Shown one piece after another: positions 21,044 through 34,800 of a stretch of DNA of 64,000 nucleotides. The stretch spans positions 62,335,910 to 62,399,909 of the forward strand of contig NC_061862.1 of the NCBI RefSeq assembly GCF_907164915.1, in the 5' to 3' direction. Source of the DNA: Impatiens glandulifera. Its lineage: Eukaryota; Streptophyta; Magnoliopsida; Ericales; Balsaminaceae. The notes beneath the pieces are model-generated. The model had not been told where the DNA came from. It searched no databases and was given only the letters and a program-made list of their open reading frames with translations. A program made the position numbers and the translations under genes. Numbering within the stretch: the stretch's first letter is position 1; each line of letters starts with the position of its first letter.

Positions 21044-24000
21044 CTAACACACAAATTGCAATAATATTTTGTATGTTGTAACATGTGTAAATGACCCATT
21101 CTTTCATTACCAATTAGTATTTGTATTAATAGACTATTTCTCATAATACAAACAATATAAATACTGTTATTGAACATGTTATTTATTGAATGATTAGAAC
21201 AATCAACCACCAAGCCAATAAATTTTGATTTTGATAATGTTGCAATATGCCTAAAAAGTATCTAAAACTCGAAGTTAAAAAAAAAATAGTGAATCAATGT
21301 AAACTGTCTTTATATAATAAAAATGATGAACATTGTTCACAAAACCTCAAAATATCCTCGAAGAACAATTCCACAAACATTTGCTATTTACAATGTAACT
21401 TGAATCTTCAAAGGTTGACTTTTTTTAAACCTTGGTAGATATCATATGCCTTTCATATATAGTCATGGTAGGTTGTGGGTTAATTTCTCATTATATTATA
21501 TTATATATTTATTTAATTTTGTTTGCTTAAAATAGAATCCTGATTTTTGTAGGCTTTCTGGTGAAAACTGTTGGTAATGGAAGGGATGGATGGATGGATG
21601 AATGAATGATCAACCACTGCATTGGAGGTTTCTTGAAATATACATTCCATATTCAATAACTTTCTTAAATTGGTGTTTGCTTTAGAAAATTAATGTCCTA
21701 TAATTAAACAAAATCCATAATTTCAACATTTGATGATGTTTTAATAATAATAATATTCCTTATTAAGCACAACCCTACATAATAATCTCATTATTATTAA
21801 TATTTATATTCTTATTTGTCATCTTTTAAAAATTTCAATTTTGAAATAAGAGTTTATTAAAACATTATCATATTAATAATCTTCACTTCAATTTTAGTAG
21901 ATTCTTAATTGAAATTGAATGCGAGACAATAGTTCTTATAGATGAGATTATTTTTATTTAAACTATTCTAATAAATTATACATTTTTTTTTAGTTAACAC
22001 AAATTTAAACAACAAATTATTTTAAAAAATAAAAAGAATGCACCAAAGGAATTTTATTGAATGAATGTTGATTTTTTTTTGTCTGAAAATATTTGTTAGA
22101 TCTTCTTTTTTCTGAAAATAATTATTTAAATAAAAATAGAATGGGTTCTACTTGCTTATTAATTATTCTGAAAATATTGGCTGAATTAATAATAACATAT
22201 ATATGCATCTATATAATATATAAAGATTAAGTTAATACTAATATTGTTGACTTAAGTACAGTACCTAATCTAACATGAAATATTAAATATAAGTTAATAC
22301 TATATTTCTCATTCCCTTAATTTATTGTTATTTGTGACAAGTGACAACTGTTAGTTATATATAAACTAATTTTACTTTAATAAAAAAAAATGTTTTTTGA
22401 TGACAACAAATGGTCTAATTAATTAAGAAAGTTGTATTTAGCATGATAATTAAATTTTTTTAAATAATTTTTTTTCCTTTAAACGTTGAAGGCTAACATG
22501 ATCTAGACGTTCTAAATATGAATCATACTCGTAATTTTTGTTCTTTTATAAATCACTTTTTACACTTGAATTAACTTACTATGTTAACAAATATATTATA
22601 TTAATAAAAATAATAATTTGATTTTTTTTTATATTTTTAATTTTGAATTGTCTCGTTTAAAGAGATTTTTTTTTTATAATTTTCAAATAATTGAAATGAT
22701 AAATATCGAGATGATAAAAAAAAATCGCCCAACTAAAAGGCATGGAAGATGATAAAACTATCCTAATTTTTTTCTAACTTATAAAATATCTCCTTTCTAT
22801 ATCAATCAGACAAGCACTAAACATCACTAATCTGTCACGAGAAGTAACATTTTTCACCTAATTCTTTCCTTATTTTAATTAATTAATTTAAACAGTCCCC
22901 AAAACCCCTTTATTTTAATTAACTAATTTATTCATTGTAATCCCCAAAGCCCAAACAACTCACGTGTTATTATTATGCAAAATCACCTTGATTATGATAT
23001 ATTTTTTTATATTATTATACTTGCTAAAAAGCTAAAAATCAAGATTTACAAAAATAATTCAAAAACAAATTAAACCAAAAGATTAGACTAGAATATAATC
23101 AACATCTAAAAACCATTTTTAATTTTTGTTCTATTTTCAATTAATTAAAGTAAAAAATTGCATTATAATTGAGATTGTGATTTATACAAATTTTTAAATA
23201 AATAGAGAAAATAAATATTTTAATTTGAATATTTTTTAATAAATTTAAATGAGATAGATTAAAATAACATTTTAAAGACTTTTCTTTAGAATATTGTTAC
23301 ATTATTCTTAAAGTGTACACAACCTCAAACAAGTGAATAAAACATGTATCATTTGTTTTGTCCAAAAAAATACAAAAGCTTCCAGCTGTCCAATTTAGAC
23401 CAATTAATCTTTGTACGGTGGTATGCAAGTTTAGTTTTTTTTTAATATATATTATTATTAAGTTTTCGTTGGATAAGATCATGTTTAATTTTTCTTAGCA
23501 CGGACCATTTACAACCATAATTATCCCTTAATTCAAGAATTTTTTTAGTACGGTGGTATGCAAGTTTAGTTTTTATATATATATATTATTATTAAGTTTT
23601 TGTTGGGTAAGATCATGTTTAATTTTTTTTAACATGACCATTTACAATCATAACTATCCCTTAATTCGAGAGTTTTTAGTAAAATAAATTGAATTTAAGA
23701 CTTTTGGTTTAGAATGTAAGACTAATTGTCACTCTTCAATGAGTTTGATATGCAAATAAGGCATGTTATTTATGCATTTATCAAATGAAGAATCATTTAT
23801 GACACTGATTATGAAATTTTGTACAAAATCATTTAAAATACCTTAGTTTGGAGTGAAGTTATGACGATAATGTCAATTTTAACCTCTTACATTAAACAAA
23901 AAAAATACATTAAACAATTTATATATATATATATATATATATATAAATATAAATAAATAAACTGCACATATAAGATAAATAAGGTAAATTTACTCTTGTG

Positions 24001-25434
24001 AAAGAGCTTCTATTTGTCTTGTGAATGAATTTATGAAAGAGGTGGGGGTGAAGTTAGTTTGAATTGAAAAATGTTATTATTTTAAAATATTATTTCACTT
24101 AAAATAACATTGAATGAGATACTTAATTTTATTTTTGTAGAGTTGATATTTTTTAATTTTATTTTTGTTAAAGTTGATATTTTGTTTTGTTCAAACCCAA
24201 GTTAACTCTAAATTGAATTTCAAAATTAATTTACATTAAATTTTAAGAAGAAAGACCTGTACATTTGAACTCTCATGGAATAAACTTTGGAAGCACCATA
24301 TTCATGGGAAATCTAAAATTCTCCTAGGAAGGATTATGAAATTCAAATGAAAGTTAGCTAGTTGGCTAGCACACTTATATGGAGATAAAAAATGTTTATT
24401 TATTTTTAACATTAGATTATCTTGACCATATTTTTCTAAGGTGTCATTTAGTGCAGGTCCATTTGGTTTTCTCTTAACAAATCAAATGAGATAAGTATTT
24501 CATTTTGACAAATTTAAAAGGGTTCATGTAAGTTAATTAAAAAAAAAAAATAGTGAAAATGAAATATGAAAATTTTTTATTTTAAAAAATCTTTTATTAC
24601 TTTCTTTTCTTAGTGAATTATTTAAAAAAAAAAATATATTAACTAAGTTGGTTTAGGAAAATATATGTATGTCATCATTTATTTTCTTAATTTAAAAAAA
24701 ATTAGGTGGCGATTGGTAATGGTAAGGTTATTAAAAATTGAAAAAAATTAAATAAGTTTATGATTGACTTCCCATTAAATATCTCAATCTCTCCCAAATT
24801 CGACGAGATTGTAAGTTATAAAATCATCGATAAAACCTCGTTTTCAAAAATCTAAATTTTCCGATAAGGGAAAAATTGATTCCCCTCACAATTTCTATAT
24901 AAAAAAATGCGAATCGACGTAAAAATTTCAAACTTTCGCCGCGAAGTTAAACATCGTGCATTAGTTAAAGATAATAGAGAATTAAAATAAAATTTAATTA
25001 TATAAAATCTCTAAAAAAGTTGAAAAGTATTTTTTTCCCTCTTATGACCCTTTTTTTTTTAACATTAAAGGGTGTTTCGTTTTTCTGTCCACCATTCAGA
25101 TTTGTGTAACCATTCATATTTGTGTAACCATTCAGATTTGTGTAAGTGTTGTATTCGATACGCCATTTTGTTTAATCGGATTAAATATTTTATCATAGAT
25201 TTTTATAATACGAATAATATTTTTAATTGTTGGTAGGTTTCATTGTTGCTCGTACTCTCCAATTATAGTTGATCCTAAAGTGAGACAAACTAGACAAACA
25301 CATAAGACCCTCCTCCCTGGGCCTCTTAAAAAAAAACACTAAAGTTTGAACCTAAGACCTAAGTAAAATTATTATTATATTTAAGTGTACAAACTAAATT
25401 ACTTATAATAAATTTGTACAAACTAGATTACTTA
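21044..25434. other. AT-rich intergenic region, no gene
   Basis: No ORF above chance and no recognisable gene on either strand. It contains many A/T runs, an (AT)n tract at 23925-23945, a 135-bp tandem duplication (23413-23682) and three 22-bp units related to CAGATTTGTGTAACCATT at about 25094-25145. Confidence 0.65.
23413..23682. repeat. 135-bp tandem duplication
   Basis: GTACGGTGGTATGCAAGTTT occurs at 23413 and again at 23548, and the two following units align to about 23682 with small indels in the A/T runs. There is no coding potential. Confidence 0.85.
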
Positions 25435-27522
25435 TATTAAATTTGACCGAAATAACTAATTATGGCTCTTATTGAGGTCAATTGTAATTTGAGTTCTCTT
25501 CTTTTAAACTTCACAATTTGTAACTCTTTATTGGGGTAATTATAATTTGAGATATTTTCTTTTTAACCTCACAATTTGGAGCTCTTTATTATGGCCAATT
25601 ACAATTAGGGATCTCTTCTTTCGAATCTCACAATTTGAGGTTTTACATTATCAAGTATGTACAAAATAGGGTTTTTTCATAACGGACATGGACATCCGTT
25701 CAAGAAATGTATTACGTGACCTTTATGTTAGATTCTTTAGTCTAAATCTTTAATCCTTAAGTCTATAATCTATATACTCTATGTCGATAAATTGAGATAA
25801 ACTGTAATTGCGGAAACGTACCTAGATCTTGAATGAAGAACGGTTCATTAAGCCGTTCTTCGTTCTTCGTTATTCTCTTCTTCTTGATCTTGTATCTGGA
25901 CCTGAATCTGAATGTGGATCTTCTCGTTCTGGATCTGGACCTGGATCGGAATGTTTGATGTGGGTGGGGTTTAAGTCTTCCAACCCTATATCGATAGTCT
26001 TCTTTAATATTCTTGAGAGGTGAATAATCAACCTTATTGTCTGATGAGAGAAACAAATAGGTAGGTTATCTATATGGGTTGGGGACCTAGCCCTAATATA
26101 CCCATTTATTATTCGGCCCATCAACGAAATAATGAATGGTATTTCTGCTTCTACACAAATATGTCCCCATATTTATTATAGATGTCTAAATAAGCCCATA
26201 ACCTTTATACTTTAATAGATCACTTTATTTGGGCTTTAATAACAACTAATATACAATTATTAAATAATATATGTACCCAAATATTGGAAATAATTCCAAC
26301 AATTTTGACCAATTCTTTAAAAAAAAAATAATAATTATTAATTTGAAAATAATAATTCAAACTTGTTAGATTTTTTAGTCTAAATCTTTAATCCTTAAGT
26401 CTATAATCTATATACTCTATGTCGATAAATTGAGATAAACTGTAATTGCGGAAACGTACCTGGATCTTGAATGAAGAACGGTTCATTAAGCCGTTCTTCG
26501 TTCTTCGTTATTCTCTTCTTCTTGATCTTGGATCTGGACCTAAATCTGAATGTGGATCTTCTCGTTCTGGATCTGGACCTGGATCGGAATGTTTGATGTG
26601 GGTGGGGTTTAAGTCTTCCAACCCTATATCGATAGCCCTCTTTAATATTCTTGAGAGATGAATAATCAACCTTATTGTCTGATGAGAGAAACAAATAGGT
26701 AGGCTATCTATATGGGTTGGGGACCTAGCCCTAATGTACCTATTTATTATTCGGCCCATCAACGACATAATGAATGGTATTTCTGTTTCTACACAAATAT
26801 GTCCCCATATTTATTATAGATGTCTAAATAAGCCCATAACCTTTATACTTTAATAGATCACTTTATTTGGACTTTAATCTTTATTATGATAACAACTAAT
26901 ATAAAATTATTAAATAATATATGTACCCAAATATTTGAAATAATTCCAACACTTTATAATTAAAATTTGAATAATGACATGTACTTCTAAATGCTATATT
27001 ATTTTTTAAATAAATATCAGCTCATTAAAAATAATAAATGAAAAAGAAAACACTATATCTATTTCGACCCAAATTAAACTTCATTCCCGACTCCATCCCT
27101 TTCACCCTAGTTTGACTCCGCTACCCTTGACCTAGCTTATCTCCCCTCCTATTCACCTCGCGATGAAATGAAGTTGAGTCGGACTTAGGGCATTTAGAAT
27201 TACGTGTCACTATTTTTTTCACAATAAAGGCCACATAATACATTTTTTTGACAGACGTCCATATCCGTTAGAGCAAAACCCATTTTGTACAAACCTAACA
27301 ATACGGAGCTCCAAATTATGAGGTTCAAAAGAAGAGATTCCAAATCGTAATTGGCCCCAATAAGAAGCTCCAAATTATGAGGTTTGAATGAAGATGTCCC
27401 AAATTACAATTGGCTTTCAATAAGGAACCTCAATTTATAAGGTTCAAAAGAAGATGTCCTTAATTGCAATTAATACCCAATAAGGAGTCTCAATTTGTTA
27501 TTTCAGCCCATTAAACTTAATA
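25435..27522. mobile_element. Foldback/MITE-like element with about 330-bp inverted repeats, interrupted by a TRIM-like insertion
   Basis: The left arm is 25435-25725 plus 26957-26994, and the right arm is about 27189-27522. The arms pair through TTGTACAAAATRGGGTTTT, AACGGAYATGGACRTC and AATGTATTAYGTG and continue on the far side of the TRIM insertion through GTAATTCTAAATGC-like sequence. Each arm contains about three ~75-bp units (TTTGGAGCTCTTTATT...CTTCTTTTRAACCTCA). The loop (about 26995-27188) is unique and short. There is no ORF and no convincing target duplication at the outer ends. Confidence 0.7.
25726..26951. mobile_element. TRIM-like element: two LTRs with only 62 bp between them
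   Basis: Direct repeats 25726-26301 (576 bp) and 26364-26951 (588 bp) both run TGTTAGATT... to ...TTCCAACA. CTTTA is duplicated at 25721-25725 and 26952-26956. The interior (26302-26363) is AT-rich and shows neither a PBS nor a PPT, so it may be a TRIM that lost them or a larger element reduced by deletion; the strand is therefore undecided. Arg/Ser-rich frames on the minus strand come from GATCTGGA-type repeats and are not genes. Confidence 0.85.
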
Positions 27523-28800
27523 CAAAATTATTGATATTTTTAATATAACAAAAACAATAATAAGAACAAGGGCCCTAAAACTTCAGGTCCGATTCTGTCT
27601 CCGATTGTTTTGGTGATTATTTCTTAAGTTCATATCCGTTTTTTTTCTTAACAACAAAGTATATAGAGTTAGTTTATATTTTTCCAATAAAGAGTCGTTG
27701 AAACAGATATTTCAGTTGTCGGTTCTCTTATAAGTATTCTTTTTCAATGTAGTTTACCAAACATCGGTCAATGATAATTTCCACTTTCGCTCATAATCTT
27801 TTGTAGAGATTGACACCGTTTGATTGCTTTGTTCGACTTGCTCTACTTCATCACTTATCGTTACAAATATTTGAAGTTATCATGAAGAAATTGCAAATTG
27901 TTATATCTTCATCCTACCTTATAATTTTAATTATTACAAATTTATCATATTATTTAACATCTAAATTTTAATTTAATTATTTTAACTGTTATATTATTTT
28001 ACAAAATTTTTATATATAATTTTGATTTGAATTTAAAAAATTGATATGAAAAAACTCTAAATTGACATAAATATTTATTAAAAACAAATGGCTAATTTAT
28101 GAAATTAGTAAGAAATACAAGGAATCATACATAAATTATGTAAATATACACAAAAGTTTTCTTTCTAAAAGTTATAGAGGACCAACTTATATTGTTTTTT
28201 TTTTGTAATATATTTAGATAAATATAGTAATAATCTAAGAAAGCAAAACAAAAACAAAAAACTGTAAATTTGATGATACGTGGAGCCCGCGTTAGAAATA
28301 ATAGTTCACTGTCGGCTTTGGCTTCTCCTACTTTACTTTACTTGGCTTCTTCTTTCCCTCTTAACCTCCATTGATGAGTTTCTTCTTCTTCTTCTTCTTC
28401 TTCTTCAAATCTTCAAATCTTCAATCAACTTCAAGTCGTCTCATCCTTCTTCTTCCTGATCCTATCGTTACTACCATTATCCAGGTCAAGAATCTCATGA
28501 TTTCTCACTTTTTCATTTATGGTTTCTCTCTTGTAACTGCATTCTACTCATTTCTCTATCATTTTTCCGTTTCATTTAATGCTCTTAATTGATAACGCTG
28601 TGTTGTGTTCGATCTGATGTTCATATCTTTCTATCCTTGTTATCTTGCATTTTGAGTTCAATATCTTCTTTCTTACATTTATGCTTTACATAGAAAACAC
28701 TATTATTACGATGACATTTGATATTGAATTTTCGTACTACCACTACTACTAGCAGGTACATTGGATTTACTCTTGTGATCGTCAGCCCTAGTTTCAAGCC
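27523..28800. other. Upstream region of the NT-C2 gene
   Basis: AT-rich spacer to about 28280, then a more GC-balanced, CTT-repeat-rich leader (28379-28408) typical of a plant 5' UTR. A GT at 28484 and an AG at 28755 could bound a 5' UTR intron, but this is not proven. Confidence 0.45.
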
Positions 28801-31800
28801 ATGGTTATAGGACACAAGAGCAAAAACCGAAGAAGTTCTACCGTGAACGTTGAGTATTTGTTCCGTATTCATGAGATCAAGCCATGGCCTCCGTCTCAGT
28901 CACTAAGGAACCTTCGTTCCGTTTTAATCCAGTGGGAACATGGTGAGCGTCATTCAGGTGTTACCAACGCAGTTGTTCCTTCTCTAAGTGATGGGAGAAT
29001 CGAATTCTCAGAGTCTTTTAGGGTTTCAACAACATTACAAAGAGATATGTCTGTTAAATCTGGAGAAATCGATACTTTTCTCAAGAACTGTTTGGAATTC
29101 AATTTGTATGAACCGCGGAGGGATAAGATAGTGAAGGGGCAGATGTTAGCGACTGCCGTACTTGATTTGGCGGAATATGGTGTTATTAAAGAAGGAGTAA
29201 ACATTAGTATTCCAATGAAATGTACTAGGAGCTTCAGAAATACTCAGCCGTCTCTATTCATTAGTATTCACGCAGTTGAAAAAGGGGGCTCATCTTCTTC
29301 AGGGGATATCCTTGCTAAACAAGCATCAATGGAAAGGAAAAATGGTGAATCTGTTTCTGCTTTGATGAATGATGAATACGCTGAAGAAGCTGAAACTGCA
29401 TCGTCGTTCACTGATGACGATGTTTCCTCTCAGTCATCTTTGGCTACATCTTCTATCCCTTTTGATACTAATTCTTTGCCTGTTTATAGTAAGGTTGGCC
29501 TATTTCCATCTTGTAATGTCCATTACGTTATATAATGATGTTTTTTATATGCCTTGTGTTTGTTTTAATTTTGATATGGCAGAATGGATCACAAATAGGG
29601 AAGGATGCTGTAAAATCTGCACTATCATTCACAGAACTGTCGGAAAGCTTCCAGAATGGTCATGGTAGTTTGTCTGTTGATTATGAAGATAAAGGAGAAG
29701 ACCTAAGCACAACAAATGGCGGTGTTTATGAAAAGGACATTACTGAAGGAGGTAAAGTTACAATTGATGTGCCTGAAAGAACTAAGAAATTGAATTTGAC
29801 AAATTCAAGTACAGACGATGACTTGGATTTTTCAGAAGAACCCGTTGATGAAATTTCAAGAGATGAACACGAAGAGCCATCAAATGGTGACAGTACTACT
29901 GAGATGAAGAGCCATGTCAAGTCTGTTCGATCATCCTTGGACATCGGTAGGAGCAATGGTTCAGTCAGGAATAATAAGTTCACTGATGCAAAATACAGTT
30001 TAAGTAATGACAGAAAGGATGTTAAGACTTACTTGAAGGAAGCAAGGAACGGACCTTCTAATGGCAAGATCCAGCATATGGAATCCAGAATAAAGATGCT
30101 TGAAGGAGAATTAAAAGAAGCTGCTGTTCTTGAGGTGAGTCTTTACTCGGTTGTTGCAGAGCACGGAAGTTCCATGAATAAGGTCCATGCCCCTGCTCGG
30201 CGACTTTCTAGATACTATTTTCATGCTTGCAAAGAGAGTTCTCCATCTGTGGGAGGAAGTGCTGCTAAAAGTGCTGTTTCGGGATTGGTTGTTGTTGCTA
30301 AAGCATGTGGAAATGATGTCTCGAGGTAGGTACTCTTTAATGCATGCTGATTTTCTGAAGATTAATGTGTGATATTTTCTAGTGCTGTTTGGAGTTTTTT
30401 GTTCTATCTTTACTATGAAACTCCTACTCTGAGACATTTTATCACCTTTGCAGGCTGTGAATTAGGGAAATGTTGATATAGGTTATTTTGGTTATAGGAC
30501 TTTACTTGAAAATAATGTTATGTGATGAGAAAGTGGATTATTTGTGTCACAGGACTAAAATACCCTTAGTATTTAATATTTAAACTTTTTATAAATATTA
30601 AACAATAAAGATAGGGGTATTTTGGTATTTAGATTATGGTTTAATGGAAAATTGATTGATTGGGATGTTTTGTTTTATTATTTAAAAAAGATAGATTAAT
30701 GGGTGTTTTTTTTTTTTTAATTATTTGGGCCTAGTTTGACGTGGGTTACTTGAAATTATTTTCATATAACTCACTATCATCGTTCGAACCATTAACTACA
30801 ATCCTTTCATTTCTTTTCATTTATTTATTCATTATATATGAATATCCTTAATGTCTTTTTCCTCAAATAATCCCAAAATAACCTGGAAATCTTTTATAAT
30901 CTCGAAAAACCGAAGTAAGATGAAAATATCCATACTACATCTACACCGCTAAGTATTGTTCTTCCTTGGAAAACACCGTCATCACCAAACTGATAGGACA
31001 AGCATCCCCAATTCCCACCAGCTGATTCCACATTAAAACATTAAATCATCCCCATAGATTTCTTTTAGCTTGACACTTACTTGGTTTATGCTTTGAAGGT
31101 AGTTATGTAGTTTTGTCTCTTTTAAGCAGCTGTTATATTTCACTCCTACAGGTTGACATTTTGGCTGTCAAACTCTATAGTGTTGAGGGCAATTGTTACT
31201 CATGCTTTGATCGAAAAGCGTTCACCATTGTCTATTCAAAGATCTGGCTGTGAGATTGGAAATCATAAGAAGCTATCACCACGTAAAAAGAAAGAGCCTT
31301 TTCCAAGCAATGAAATTAGAACTTCTTTAATAACGGAAAGCTTCGAGGACTGGGATGACCCTCGCACATTCATATCAGCGTTGGAAAAGATCGAATCGTG
31401 GATATTCTCCCGAATCATTGAATCTATTTGGTGGCAGGTAATAATTTTCAGTATGGTGCTATTTTACACGCTTTTATACTTGTTTCTGAGTTGGTTTTCC
31501 ATATTTAAGTCCAAGGCCTTGATCTTCGGTGATTTGAATAATCTTGGGGTTATTTGTAAAAACCTTGGGCCTTGTTTGATCTAGGTTTATTTGAATAACC
31601 AAGTTTTTTTTTCTAACCGAATAACTAAGTGGTTATTTTCAACCTTGGTTATGTAGGTTATTGGAAGTTAGGTCATATGGGTATAAATTATAATAATTAA
31701 ATTATATATATTTTGAAAAAAATAGATGATATTTTGGTTGATGATTTGGGTTATTTGAAATTAATTTTAAATAATTCACATCAAACAAGCCCTTGTTTCA

Positions 31801-34800
31801 TATAAAAGTGGATTATTTGGATAAAATGACCAAACTGTCCTTGGTCTTTAATATTGAAAATATTATAAAAATTAAAATAATATTATTTTGGTATTTTGTT
31901 GATGATTTGAATGAGGTGATTGATTGGATAGTGGATTATTTAGAAATAATCCCAAACAACCCCTATCAAACAAGGTCCATGTTCTATTTGGCTTCTATTT
32001 ATTTATACTCTTAACATAGTGTCAAAGATTGCCTTGTGCTGACTCCATTTTCTCTGTTTGATCCAGACTCTAACACCCCATATGCAGCCTGCTGCTGTTA
32101 AAGTTGCAAATACAATTCCGGTTTCCGATAAGAAAAAGACATTTGGAAGGAATTCCAAATCAGGAGATGAACAGCAGCAGATTAACTTTTCATTAGAACT
32201 CTGGAAGAAGGCTTTCAAGGATGCTTGTGACAGGCTATGTCCTCTCCGAGCAGGAGGCCATGAGTGTGGCTGCTTACCTGTGCTTGGTAAACTTGTAAGT
32301 CGTCGAGTGCAGATTTCTTTAAAATCAAAGTGGTGGATTTGTGGAATAAAAAAATTCTCATTTATGCTTGTTACTTGATCACTAGATTATGGAGCAATGC
32401 ATAGCCAGATTGGATGTTGCAATGTTCAATGCTATTCTCCGCGAATCTGATGATGAGCTTCCAACAGATCCTATCTCGGACCCAATAACTGATACCACTG
32501 TTCTCCCTATACCATCGGGAAAGGCTAGCTTCGGTGCTGGTGCACAACTGAAAAATGGGGTAATAATTTCAAGTTTATTTTTTGTTAGTAGTATCTCATT
32601 CTCATGTTTTCTCTAAAAAAAGAAAAACTCATGTTCATGTTTCCGTTATTGAACTATATTTTCAACCACCCTGGGTTTAGTAGCAAAGACTTTGACTATA
32701 AGGGGATTAGTATTATGAGGTTTCATCTTCGATTTCATTTAAAGCACCAGATTGAAGTGGGAGATCATGGTGGTTGGTTATTTTGTTACCCTCCTTTCTA
32801 TCCTATCTATAATCCACCACTCCTTTCTATCAAATCACTCAAAATCATGAACTAAAATACCAAAACACCTTTACTTTATTATTTATATTATTTTAAAAAT
32901 TTAGATACTAGTAGGATAATTTGGTACAAAGGTCCAAATAAATAGTTTTTCTAAAAACTACTTCAAACCAACTTTTTGGCCATAAACTAGTTTTTTTTAC
33001 AAATGACACTTGATCACACGAGCCCTAAGAGTATGTGTACACCGTAAGGGAGTAGACTAGTGAGCAGGGGATAAAGACAAGTTTGTTCTTTAGTATATAA
33101 GGTTAACTAAGAGTTGGTAGGGGTGAATGAATTGTTTAGTGAATTGGCTAGTCTCTCCTCCCTTTTCTAGGTCTCATCCCTTCTAAGTGAATAACCCTAA
33201 CTGCTATCAGAGTGATTTGGAGTATCAATAATAGTTCATGTTACATGTTTATACTAACAAGAACAAATAAACATTTCATGTAACCTATAGGTTTCCCAAA
33301 AAGAAAAAGTTTAATGTTATTGGTGCTGGTCAATATATTTAATCAATTTAATCAAGTCTAATGTTTATTATGTATCTCTTAATATTATTATTATAAGTGC
33401 TACATTTCGCTTCACATTCTTAAACAAATACTATAAATGTTTCACTGATAATCTTGTCAAGTGATATTAGTATTGTAAAAGAAAGTAAGCCGTTAATATA
33501 TTTTGTAACGAATGATTTAACTAATATAATATTATTATCATATGAGATATTAATAACTTTTCTCTTGAAATGTTAAACTAGTGATAGAAAATCATTTTTG
33601 AAGTTACTATTTTTAACAAAAAAAATGATTGATAATTGAAAAACATTTAATTGTTTCTTTTATAGTTAATTTATTAAATAAACAAATTTAAGAACAAACA
33701 ATAAGAAAATGTAGATAGAATTGTGATAGAATGTCTAATCAGAATTATCTTATAATAATGTAAAGTAGTTGTAGTGTCTTGATCTGCTGACCTATAAGCA
33801 AGTGAGAAAAGGACACACCAACCCAAGTCCAATACTATGTGTACAAGCTCTCCAATTTCAACTAATGTTGGTTTTGTTCCTTTCCAGCACTAGATTGAGT
33901 CCAGATCCCGGTTGGGATTCAAGAGGTTTCCTCGTGGCACTTTGTTTTGTCATTGGGTCAACTCTGAGACCAATTGTAACGTTTTAGACCCACAAACCTA
34001 TGTGAGGATATAAACCATAAATAATTTAGATAAAGCAATTGGGCCACAACATCTCAATCTCAATAGTACCTTGGTAACTATGTAGAATCCTGCACTTATA
34101 TATTTTTTGAAAATGTAAAGTTTGTTTAGTATTACCCCTCTACACTTATAAGTTATAAGCCTATTCCTTGCCATTTCAATATCAGATACCACAATGGTAA
34201 ATTTCAGTTCTTTTTAATAGTAAGTTATAGTTAAGTTAATTCTGTTAGAACCTATAATAAAGGGTACTTTAGAAAATTGCTAGGTTTAATGAAGGTTATT
34301 TTGAGCTATTAAAAAAGTCGTTGATCTTTAAAAGTCTTTTATATGTAATTAGGGATGACAACGAGGATAATGCCTTTGGGTATCTTACTACGAGGGTACA
34401 TAATACCGTTGTTATTGCATGTGCAACTGCGACCAAGTTTGATTGTTTCCTGCTATTCAACAGAATTAATGACAAATTTCTATACTGTTGTTGATGCTAC
34501 ATAATTGTTTTAGTGATGTTTAAATTGGTAGTTAATGTTATAATTTCACATGAGTTTTCTTCCTGTTATTGTTACTGCATGATCCATCTTTTCAACCCAA
34601 AATTTAAAATGATTAATCTTTCATCATTATTTTGTCTTGGTAACAGATAGGCAACTGGTCTAGATGGCTCAGCAATTTGTTTGGGATTGATGAAGATGAG
34701 GAGCAACTGAAGGACCAGTATTCAGATGATGAAGATGAAAAAGATGCATCTCTAAAACCTTTTCATCTTCTGAATGCACTGAGTGACCTGATGATGCTTC

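Noticed and set aside
25763..26056. Arg/Ser-rich minus-strand ORFs here and at 26401-26694
   Set aside because: Products of GATCTGGA-type simple repeats in the LTR pair; they resemble SR proteins only in composition.
33802..34192. Short ORFs in intron 5 of the NT-C2 gene
   Set aside because: No conserved motif and no splice context; the gene reads in phase without them.
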